DNA from: Caldisericota bacterium
Lineage (GTDB): Bacteria; Caldisericota; Caldisericia; Caldisericales; Caldisericaceae
Direction: 5' to 3'
DNA length: 9,418 nucleotides
Assembly: GCA_030642335.1 (NCBI GenBank)
Contig: DAOWNX010000019.1
Location: 1 to 9,418 of the forward strand
Every line of letters starts with the position of its first letter. Position 1 is the stretch's first letter. Of the stretch, positions 1 to 5,643 are shown piece after piece. The translations under genes were made by a program, and so were the position numbers. The notes beneath the pieces are model-generated. The model saw only the letters and a list, made by a program, of their open reading frames with translations. It ran no database searches and had not been told where the DNA came from.

Positions 1-174
1 AAATGCTACAAAAAAAAGTAAAAGGGAGAGCACGAGGCTCTTAAAATAGTCTGTCTCTCCCTGTATTTCTTTCTCGTTAGCAATGTACTTCAATACAAAA
101 GGGGCAATAAGCGCCGCGGCAAACCACACAGTCATCCGTATTGTTATAATGCCCTGAATTGAATTTATCTTCAT
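1..174 (-). CDS. Partial N-terminus of a putative integral membrane protein, function unknown
   Basis: This reading frame starts with ATG at 174-172 and stays open to the window edge, giving 58 residues; the rest lies outside. The start begins MKINSIQGII. A hydrophobic stretch at about residues 15-31 and a second beginning at about residue 46 look like the first two transmembrane helices, separated by a short charged loop (ANEKEIQGETDY). The ATG overlaps the TGA stop of the upstream secreted coiled-coil gene (ATGA), so the two are probably co-transcribed and translationally coupled; only a weak GGGA lies upstream. An in-frame Met at residue 14 is an alternative start. Too little is visible to name a family. 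The reading frame is clear but the function is unknown. Confidence 0.6.
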   Translation of the reverse strand, partial: MKINSIQGIITIRMTVWFAAALIAPFVLKYIANEKEIQGETDYFKSLVLSLLLFFVAF

Positions 175-860
175 ATCCCAAGCCCATCTGCAACCTGATT
201 AAGCAAATCCAATATTTTATCAAGGTTTTCTTCCTGCCTATTAGCTATCTCAATCTCTTTTTCAACTCTCTTTGTGGCACTCTCTAAAAGTTTTACTGCT
301 CTACCTTCTTTTTTCTCCTCTTTAAGGTGTTCAGCAATTTCTTTGACCTTGTCTGTCTTATTAAGTGAAAACCTCAAATTAAAAGGCAAAACATTTCCAA
401 TCTTTCTTCTCAAATTACGTGTTTCTTTTAAAAGATTTTCCATCTCTTCTTCGTTTGCGTTACTTTCTCTCATTTCTCTAATCTCTTTCATCTTTTCATT
501 TAGCTGGCCTGAAAGTGTTTTTGCATAATAAGACCTTGCATCTCTTATATCATTGAACCGTTCTGCCGATCTTCTGATCTCTATAAGTCTTTTGATAAGC
601 GGCTTTACTTCTTCATTAATCTCTTCTCCGTTATCCTTCTTTTCTTTTAGTATTGCAAATATCTCTGTTTGTTTTTCTCTCACCTGTATCATCTTCTCGT
701 TTAAAATAATCAATTCAGAATTAGCTTGCTCAATTTTCGCATTGTACACATTTAATGCTGTTCCATAATCGTTCCCTTCTGCAAGGCCTACTTTTGGTGC
801 GATAAAGAGTGCTGCAGCAAATACTGTAACCAACAAAACTACTAAAAATTTTTTAACCAT
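171..860 (-). CDS. Secreted coiled-coil protein with signal peptide, function unknown
   Basis: This 229-residue protein has a classical signal peptide: Lys at 3-4, a hydrophobic core at about 5-20, and a likely signal peptidase I site after Ala27 (VGLA|EGND). The mature part is almost wholly charged and helical, rich in Glu, Lys and Arg, with heptad-like spacing of Leu/Ile suggesting coiled coils over roughly residues 35-110, 113-155 and 170-225. There is no cysteine, lipobox or recognisable catalytic motif. The start is well supported by a strong Shine-Dalgarno (AAGGAGGT, 866-873) five bases upstream of the ATG. The stop overlaps the start of the membrane-protein gene downstream, and era is divergently transcribed upstream. 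It could be an extracytoplasmic structural or adaptor protein working with the membrane protein, but this is inference; I do not recognise the family. Confidence 0.82.
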   Translation of the reverse strand: MVKKFLVVLLVTVFAAALFIAPKVGLAEGNDYGTALNVYNAKIEQANSELIILNEKMIQVREKQTEIFAILKEKKDNGEEINEEVKPLIKRLIEIRRSAERFNDIRDARSYYAKTLSGQLNEKMKEIREMRESNANEEEMENLLKETRNLRRKIGNVLPFNLRFSLNKTDKVKEIAEHLKEEKKEGRAVKLLESATKRVEKEIEIANRQEENLDKILDLLNQVADGLGI

Positions 861-916
861 TTCATACCTCCTTTTTTTAACTATCCATATATTAGATACT
901 CCTAAGAAGAAAAAGG

Positions 917-945
917 TTCACATAAAGTATAAAATACTGTATAAT
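917..945 (+). promoter_or_regulatory. Sigma70-type promoter for era
   Basis: A -35 hexamer TTCACA (917-922; one mismatch to TTGACA) is followed by a 17-base spacer and a perfect TATAAT -10 (940-945). Transcription would start near 952, leaving a leader of about 65 bases before the era ATG at 1017. Two small inverted repeats overlap the spacer and -10: GTAT-AAA-ATAC (927-937) and ATAC-T-GTAT (934-942). These could be an operator or merely AT-rich coincidence. It is the best promoter match I found in the window. Confidence 0.65.
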
Positions 946-954
946 AAATTAAAA
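926..954 (-). promoter_or_regulatory. Weak candidate promoter for the secreted coiled-coil gene
   Basis: On the minus strand, TATACT (926-931) is a good -10 match, and a poor -35 (TTTTAA, 949-954) lies 17 bases away. It sits inside the era promoter, so the two would compete for RNA polymerase. The transcript would have a leader of about 60 bases carrying the strong ribosome binding site at 866-873. The gene needs a promoter somewhere in 861-1016 because its upstream neighbour is divergent, but this exact placement is tentative. Confidence 0.25.
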
Positions 955-1016
955 GCGCTATATTAAAACAGCTGGTAACACAATTTAAACAAAAGGTACA
1001 GAGAAAGGAAATACAT

Positions 1017-1904
1017 ATGAAAAGCGGATTTATTACAATTTTAGGCAGGCCAAATGTAGGGAAATCTACATTACTCAATTATCTTGTAGGTACAAAGGTT
1101 TCTATCATTTCGCCAAAGCCACAGACCACACGTTTCAAAATTTTAGGAGTAAAAAACCTTCCTGATGCGCAGTTAGTATTTATAGATACTCCCGGAGTAC
1201 ATAATGCCAGGAGTGCATTAAATAAATATATGGTAGAAACTGCCATAAGAAGCATAAAAGGAGTCGATCTTGTATATCTTATGATAGAACCAGAAGATTT
1301 CCCCGGAGAAGAATACCCTAAAATAATGAGTGAACTTAACAAAATAGATATACCGGTATTTCTTGTAATAAATAAAATAGACCGGTACAGTGAAAACCAA
1401 ATTAAAGCCACTGAACAAGAATTTAGAAAGTTATTCCCGTTCAAAGAAGTGGTAAAAATCGCTGCATTAACAGGAAAAAATATTGATTTGCTCGTTAATA
1501 AAACGAAAAAATATCTTCAAGAGGGACCAGAATACTTTCCCAAAGATATGTTAACAGATAGACCACTGCCACTTTTAATCGCTGAGGCAATAAGAGAAAA
1601 ATTATTTCTTCGACTTGGAAAAGAGCTTCCTTACTCCGCTGCTGTAAACATAGAAGAAATGAAAGAAAAGAAGAACGGGATGCTATATGTCCGCGCTGTA
1701 ATTTCTGTAGCAAGAGAATCTCAAAAAGGCATCGTAATAGGAAAAAGGGGCAAAATGCTCAAAAGAATTGGGACAGAGGCACGTATTGACATACAACAAA
1801 TCGTGAACAAACCCGTCTATCTGGATATTTTTGTGCGCACAGAAAAAGATTGGCCAAAATTAGAAGAAAAAGTAAAAAAATTGGGTTACAGAATCTCTGA
1901 TTGA
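1017..1904 (+). CDS. era: GTPase Era (ribosome 30S assembly factor)
   Basis: Era is a GTPase that binds the 3' end of 16S rRNA and helps mature the 30S subunit; it acts in the cytoplasm, partly at the membrane. The 295 residues are the usual family length. The GTPase motifs are in order: G1 GRPNVGKS (10-17), the switch I region with TTRFKILG (37-44), G3 DTPG (57-60), G4 NKID (119-122) and a G5-like AALTGKN (149-155, Ala where Ser is common). The C-terminal KH domain has its GxxG-type loop in VIGKRGKMLKRIG (240-252). The start is supported by GAAAGGA (1003-1009) seven bases before the ATG and by the family's standard N-terminus. It is transcribed divergently from the coiled-coil gene. A truncated RidA-family gene follows 17 bases downstream, rather than the common neighbours recO, cdd or ybeY. 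Confidence 0.97.
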   Translation: MKSGFITILGRPNVGKSTLLNYLVGTKVSIISPKPQTTRFKILGVKNLPDAQLVFIDTPGVHNARSALNKYMVETAIRSIKGVDLVYLMIEPEDFPGEEYPKIMSELNKIDIPVFLVINKIDRYSENQIKATEQEFRKLFPFKEVVKIAALTGKNIDLLVNKTKKYLQEGPEYFPKDMLTDRPLPLLIAEAIREKLFLRLGKELPYSAAVNIEEMKEKKNGMLYVRAVISVARESQKGIVIGKRGKMLKRIGTEARIDIQQIVNKPVYLDIFVRTEKDWPKLEEKVKKLGYRISD

Positions 1905-1921
1905 GATTATATTTATAGATT

Positions 1922-2239
1922 ATGGCAGGAAAATTCGGGAAAGATTTTAACTCAGAAAATGGTAAGGAAATTGCAGAGCTATGTGCGCTACAACTCATTG
2001 CAAACTTAAAAAAAGCTATAGGAGACCTGGACAAAGTAAAACAAATTGTTAAAATCGAAGGCTTCATAAATTCAACGGCTGAATTTACAGGACAATCCAA
2101 AGTAATGAATGTAATATCCGATCTTGTAGTCAAAATTTTTGATAATAATAAAGGCAAACATTCAAGAACAGCAATCGGTGTAATCAGCCTACCTATCGGA
2201 GCTGCAATGGAAATAAGCGCAATAGTAGAATTATACTAA
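1922..2239 (+). CDS. RidA/YjgF-family protein, N-terminally truncated (possible pseudogene)
   Basis: The 105 residues match the C-terminal two thirds of the roughly 150-residue RidA (YjgF/YER057c/UK114) subgroup. Seen are an ELCALQLIANLKKAIGDLDKV-type helix (19-39), VKIEGFINS (43-51), a FTGQSKVMN segment (55-63) and the C-terminal SRTAIGVISLPIGAAMEI (81-98). Arg82 and Glu97 correspond to the carboxylate-binding Arg and conserved Glu of RidA enamine/imine deaminases (E. coli RidA Arg105 and Glu120). Missing are about 45 N-terminal residues forming the first strands and the usual SGQ motif. The frame cannot be extended: TAG lies at 1916-1918 and TGA at 1898-1900. There is no convincing Shine-Dalgarno. 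It begins 17 bases after era and converges with the uspA-like gene seven bases away. Family assignment is firm; whether it is translated or folds into the usual trimer is doubtful. Confidence 0.7.
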   Translation: MAGKFGKDFNSENGKEIAELCALQLIANLKKAIGDLDKVKQIVKIEGFINSTAEFTGQSKVMNVISDLVVKIFDNNKGKHSRTAIGVISLPIGAAMEISAIVELY

Positions 2240-2246
2240 GTCCAGA

Positions 2247-2672
2247 CTACCTGGATGGCACTACAAGCACGGGAATTGATGACCTTTGTAACACGTTCAA
2301 TGCAGTGCTTCCCAAAAAAAATGAACCAACAGCACCCCTTCCCTGTCCGCCCATTACAATAATATTCGCCTTATACTCCGATGCTTTTTTAATGATCACT
2401 TTGGATGGTGTGCCAAACTCCACGCATGTTGTCACGTTAAAACCTATTTTTTCAAACCTTTCTTTAAGGGGCTTAAGTTTGAGATTAATTTTTTTCTGAA
2501 ACCCTTTCAATTCCAATTCTTTGTATAACACATGCTTAAAAACTTCATTATACTCCACTACATAAATGATAATAACTTCTTTTCCCCCTATACTCTTAAA
2601 TTTTTCGATATAAGGAATTGCCTTTTCTCCATATTTAGAAAAATCGTATGGAAAAATTATCTTTTCAAACAT
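2247..2672 (-). CDS. Universal stress protein, UspA family
   Basis: This 141-residue single-domain protein matches the family length. It starts with the typical MFEKIIFPYDFS strand-loop (Asp10) and has the ATP-binding signature G-2x-G-9x-G-S at Gly108, Gly111 and Gly121-Ser122, followed by the C-terminal VLVVPS strand. This signature places it with ATP-binding members such as MJ0577 rather than non-binding UspA. Such proteins usually form cytoplasmic dimers that accumulate under starvation or stress; the specific role is unknown. The start is backed by AAAGGGGG about seven bases upstream of the ATG. It is the last gene of the minus-strand series, 28 bases after uppP. A possible separate promoter lies inside the end of uppP. 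Its TAG stop is seven bases from the end of the convergent RidA fragment. Confidence 0.93.
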   Translation of the reverse strand: MFEKIIFPYDFSKYGEKAIPYIEKFKSIGGKEVIIIYVVEYNEVFKHVLYKELELKGFQKKINLKLKPLKERFEKIGFNVTTCVEFGTPSKVIIKKASEYKANIIVMGGQGRGAVGSFFLGSTALNVLQRSSIPVLVVPSR

Positions 2673-2700
2673 TTTAATCCCCCTTTCTTCTCCTTACAAA

Positions 2701-3510
2701 CTAAGTAAATATAAATCCAACAACACCAAGTATTATACAGTACAAAGCAAAATAATAAAACTTTGCCCTTCTAATAACCGCAAAAAAGAATCTTATCGAC
2801 AAGAAACCAAAAATAAACGAAGCAAGAAAACCTGCTAAAAGTGCACTGAAAGAAACCCCGGAAATGGATACGTTCAAAGCGCTCTTCAATTCAAGAAGAC
2901 CTGCTCCTCCAATGATAGGAATGGAAAGAAGAAAAGAAAATTTTGCCGCATCTTCTCTATTCATTCCAGAAAAAATTCCACCCGCAATAGTAGAACCCGA
3001 ACGAGAAATACCAGGAAACAGTGCAATAATCTGGAGAAAACCCACAGATAATGCGTGCTTTAAAGAAATATGTTTCAGAGTGTCGCGTTCCCCTTGAAAA
3101 TTAATGCTGGATACGATAAGAATAGCCGCAGTAATAAACAAAAATATAGAAACAATATGCGGCTGAGCAAATACTTTGCCAATTCTATCCGAAAAAAGTA
3201 GACCCACAATACTGGCAGGAAGTAGAGCTACAAAAAGAAGCCAGAACAACCGAACATATAAGCTTTCTTCGTCTGTTTTATTGCTTTTAAATGTGTGGAA
3301 AAAACCCACAACAAGCTTCTTCACGTCTTTTAAATAGTATAAAAGAACGGCAAAAAGTGTTCCCAGATGCAGGACCATTGCAAAAGAAAGCGTCGGTGTG
3401 CCCCATCTAAAAATTGCAGGATAAATAACAAGATTACCTGAACTGCTGACAGGTAAAAATTCTGTCAATCCCTGGATAACACCTAAAACAATTGCCCTGA
3501 ATATATTCAT
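2701..3510 (-). CDS. uppP: Undecaprenyl-diphosphatase UppP (BacA)
   Basis: UppP dephosphorylates undecaprenyl diphosphate to undecaprenyl phosphate at the cytoplasmic membrane, regenerating the lipid carrier for peptidoglycan and surface polymers; it also gives bacitracin resistance. The 269 residues and about eight hydrophobic segments match the family. The first signature is Gln13-xxx-Glu17-FLP followed by VSSSGNL (21-27); the second is PGISRSGST (166-174) with Arg170. The residue after SSSG is Asn26, where the family normally has His (E. coli His30), a notable change at the proposed active site. The start is well placed, with AAGGAG upstream and the first signature at the usual distance. 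It lies 45 bases after the yhaM-like gene and 28 before the stress protein. Family is certain; activity on C55-PP is likely, not proven. Confidence 0.94.
   Translation of the reverse strand: MNIFRAIVLGVIQGLTEFLPVSSSGNLVIYPAIFRWGTPTLSFAMVLHLGTLFAVLLYYLKDVKKLVVGFFHTFKSNKTDEESLYVRLFWLLFVALLPASIVGLLFSDRIGKVFAQPHIVSIFLFITAAILIVSSINFQGERDTLKHISLKHALSVGFLQIIALFPGISRSGSTIAGGIFSGMNREDAAKFSFLLSIPIIGGAGLLELKSALNVSISGVSFSALLAGFLASFIFGFLSIRFFFAVIRRAKFYYFALYCIILGVVGFIFT
2731..2760 (-). promoter_or_regulatory. Possible internal promoter for the uspA-like gene
   Basis: Within the last codons of uppP, the minus strand carries a perfect TATAAT (2732-2737). It is embedded in TACTGTATAATA, a 12-base string identical to that at the era -10 region. 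The -35 region (about 2755-2760, TTTTAT) is a poor match, so support is limited. If used, it would give the stress-protein gene a leader of about 50 bases and expression independent of the upstream operon. Confidence 0.22.
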
Positions 3511-3555
3511 CTCGTCTCCTTAAATATTTTCGAGTTTATTTTCTGTACATACGGG

Positions 3556-4497
3556 TTATTCTTGTCTCTTAAAAACTTTTCTTCCAAGAAAGCCTATATA
3601 GCCACTCCAATTTTCTTTGTTATTATTTGCTACTTCAATAAAACTTTCAACCCTGCTATCCAACAGATCAGCATAAGCAAGTGCAGCTGCTTCTACGGTG
3701 CAAGGAATTTTGGGAGATCCAAATTCACGTTCGCCATGATGTGAAAGAATGAGATGTAATAGGTCAATTTTAAGATTGTCAGGAAAAGATTGTATCTTTT
3801 CAATCTCTTTGCTTATAAATACCATTTCAAGTGCAATATGCCCCAACAATTTACCACTGTCTGTATGTTCAATTATTTTGCTGTAGTTATACTCTTCAAT
3901 TTTCCCGATATCATGCAAAAGTGCCCCGGTTATTAATAGGTCTCGATCCACTAGTGGATACATAGATACTACTGTTTCACATATTTTTACGACATTCAAA
4001 GTATGTTCAAGCAGGCCTCCCACATAACTGTGGTGTATAGAGACACTTGCAGGAGCATTTTTTATGCCGTCGATAATTCGCTCATTAGTAAATATATTTT
4101 TTAAAAGGGATTTAAAGTATGGATTTTGGACACTTTCCGCTATCTCTAAAAAATTTTTAAGCAAAACATCTCTATCTTTTTCTGTAACTGGTAAAAAATC
4201 AGCGCTATCTATTTCCTCTTCGCTGCATTTTTTCAAGGTTTCCACGCGAATTTGAGGTGCTTCCTTGTAGGTTGTAATACTGCCTGAAATTTCGACGATA
4301 TCCCCTTTTTTAAACAATTTACCAAGTTCCGTGGCATTATCCCATATTTTTCCATATATTCTCCCTGTCTTATCTGCAAGAATAAGTGAAATATACGCCT
4401 TTTTGTCCTTTGTAAGCGCCTTTTCGGTTTCTGCAACAATAAAAATGCTTTTCACAAAAACGCCTGGTTTTAAATCCTTAACAAACTGTTTTTTCAT
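3556..4497 (-). CDS. yhaM: YhaM-like 3'-5' exoribonuclease (OB fold plus HD domain)
   Basis: The 313 residues have the two-domain layout of YhaM/CBF1 proteins. An N-terminal OB-fold nucleic-acid-binding domain (about 12-90) contains VKSIFIVAETEKALTKDKK and the GDIVEISGSI strand. An HD phosphohydrolase domain spans about 145-290. Its metal ligands are visible: His165 in GGLLEHTLNVV, the His195-Asp196 pair in LLHDIGK, His220, His253-His254 in LSHHGE, and Asp277 in AYADLLD. B. subtilis YhaM is a metal-dependent 3'-5' exonuclease acting on RNA and single-stranded DNA. The length agrees with the family. The start is supported by AAGGGGTG about eight bases upstream, and the ATG lies three bases after the ispF stop, so the genes are co-transcribed. 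Orthology to YhaM is likely; the exact substrate is inferred. Confidence 0.88.
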   Translation of the reverse strand: MKKQFVKDLKPGVFVKSIFIVAETEKALTKDKKAYISLILADKTGRIYGKIWDNATELGKLFKKGDIVEISGSITTYKEAPQIRVETLKKCSEEEIDSADFLPVTEKDRDVLLKNFLEIAESVQNPYFKSLLKNIFTNERIIDGIKNAPASVSIHHSYVGGLLEHTLNVVKICETVVSMYPLVDRDLLITGALLHDIGKIEEYNYSKIIEHTDSGKLLGHIALEMVFISKEIEKIQSFPDNLKIDLLHLILSHHGEREFGSPKIPCTVEAAALAYADLLDSRVESFIEVANNNKENWSGYIGFLGRKVFKRQE

Positions 4498-4500
4498 TGT

Positions 4501-4983
4501 CTATTCACCCCTTTTTAACAATACAACAGCCAGCGCAGCAATACCTTCTTTTCTGCCAATAAAACCCATTCCTTCGTTCGTTGTTGCTTTTACATTAATT
4601 TTGTTCAAATTAATACTAATAATTTTAGAAAGATTCTCATTTATCTCTCGAATAAATGGCATTAATTTCGGTTCCTCCACAATAACGGTAGCATCAATGT
4701 TTTCAATATTCCATCCATCATTATGTACACGTTTTAATGCCTCCTCAAGTAGAATACTGCTCCTTATATTTTTATATTTTTCTTCAGTATCCGGGAATAG
4801 TGCGCCTATATCGCCTAATGTTGCTGCCCCAAGAAGTGCATCAATAAGAGCATGTATCAGTACATCTGCATCTGAATGACCTTCCAATCCAAATTTATAG
4901 GGAATCTTGACTCCTCCAATATACAAAGCCTTTGATTCGCTAAATCTATGAGAATCATACCCGATGCCTACTCTTTGTTCCAT
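4501..4983 (-). CDS. ispF: 2-C-methyl-D-erythritol 2,4-cyclodiphosphate synthase IspF
   Basis: IspF converts CDP-ME 2-phosphate to ME-2,4-cyclodiphosphate with release of CMP, the fifth step of the MEP isoprenoid pathway; it works as a cytoplasmic trimer. The 160 residues are full length. The divalent-metal ligands are present as Asp10 and His12 in GIGYDSHRF and His44 in the helix after GHSDAD (35-40). FPDTEE (63-68) and the C-terminal KATTNEGMGFIGRKEGIAA (132-150) are the other family blocks. The ATG lies inside the end of ispD, a 16-base overlap. A GGGAG about ten bases upstream, within ispD codons, may serve as ribosome binding site, and translation is probably coupled to ispD. The stop is three bases before the yhaM-like start. 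Identification is firm. Confidence 0.97.
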   Translation of the reverse strand: MEQRVGIGYDSHRFSESKALYIGGVKIPYKFGLEGHSDADVLIHALIDALLGAATLGDIGALFPDTEEKYKNIRSSILLEEALKRVHNDGWNIENIDATVIVEEPKLMPFIREINENLSKIISINLNKINVKATTNEGMGFIGRKEGIAALAVVLLKRGE

Positions 4984-5642
4984 TTTTTCAACACTCCCTC
5001 CATTAAAATTAAGTCAAAAGGCGTTGTAATCTTTAGATTTTCTTCTATCCCCTCCATAACTTTTACCTTTCCATTCGTCTTTTCTATTAACATTGCTTCA
5101 TCAGTTATCCCGATGAGATTACTCTTGTGATATGCATCCAACAATGCTTTTTTCCTGAAGAGTTGAGGCGTCTGAACGATAACTAACCTTTTTCGATCAA
5201 CTGTTCTCTCCACAAAAGAATTCTCATCAATATATTTTACTGTCGATTTTACTGGTATTACCGGTATTACAGCGTCCACTCCCGTAGTCATACCCGCAAA
5301 GATTCTATCCAAAAGCTCTTCAGTGATAAAGGGACGCGCAGCATCATGTATCAAGACAAATTTTTCCCTTGCCTTTAGCACACCGCTTCGCACACTTTCA
5401 GCACGTGTATCACCGCCAAGTACCGCTGTTAATTTATCGGACATCAGTAATGCTTCCCCTTCTTTAATATTTTTGCTATTCAGTACAGCTATAATTTCTC
5501 TAACAAATTTATGCTGAGATAAACAATTAAAAGAATAAGAAATAACAGGTTTCCCGTTTAAGTTTACAAAACTCTTGTCTAACCCGCCCATTCTTTTTCC
5601 TTTGCCTGCTGCAACAATAATTGCAGAAACTGAAAAGTTCAT
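4968..5642 (-). CDS. ispD: 2-C-methyl-D-erythritol 4-phosphate cytidylyltransferase IspD
   Basis: IspD joins MEP and CTP to give CDP-methylerythritol, the third step of the MEP pathway. The 224 residues match the family. The glycine-rich CTP loop is AAGKGKRMGGLDKSF (11-25) with Arg17 and Lys23 equivalent to the catalytic Arg20 and Lys27 of E. coli. Other blocks are IHDAARPF (98-105; Asp100 as metal ligand), PVKSTVK (130-136), VQTPQLF (156-162), TDEA (180-183) and Lys204 in ENLKITTP. The ATG follows the radA stop after one base; the AAGGAAA about 12 bases upstream is a poor ribosome binding site, so coupling to radA is likely. It overlaps ispF by 16 bases. In Bacillus radA is also near ispD-ispF, but with disA and yacL between. 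Confidence 0.97.
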   Translation of the reverse strand: MNFSVSAIIVAAGKGKRMGGLDKSFVNLNGKPVISYSFNCLSQHKFVREIIAVLNSKNIKEGEALLMSDKLTAVLGGDTRAESVRSGVLKAREKFVLIHDAARPFITEELLDRIFAGMTTGVDAVIPVIPVKSTVKYIDENSFVERTVDRKRLVIVQTPQLFRKKALLDAYHKSNLIGITDEAMLIEKTNGKVKVMEGIEENLKITTPFDLILMEGVLKKWNKE

Positions 5643-5643
5643 C

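Noticed and set aside
1759..2157. 132-codon minus-strand frame opposite the end of era and the RidA fragment
   Set aside because: The plus strand carries clear Era KH-domain and RidA family sequence, so this is an antisense shadow.
2240..2256. Small hairpin TCCAG-ACTAC-CTGGA between the convergent RidA fragment and uspA-like gene, as a bidirectional terminator
   Set aside because: The stem is only five pairs plus a possible G-T pair, and neither strand has a U tract after it. It also overlaps the stress-protein stop codon, so it may be chance.
3511..3555. Promoter or terminator in the 45-base gap between yhaM and uppP
   Set aside because: There is a good uppP ribosome binding site, but no -35/-10 pair and no stem followed by a T tract; the CTCG/CGAG pairing is only four bases.
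4331..4879. 182-codon open frame on the plus strand opposite yhaM and ispF
   Set aside because: It is the antisense of two firmly identified genes, is rich in Ser, Phe and Ile as expected from reversed AT-rich coding sequence, and has no family resemblance.
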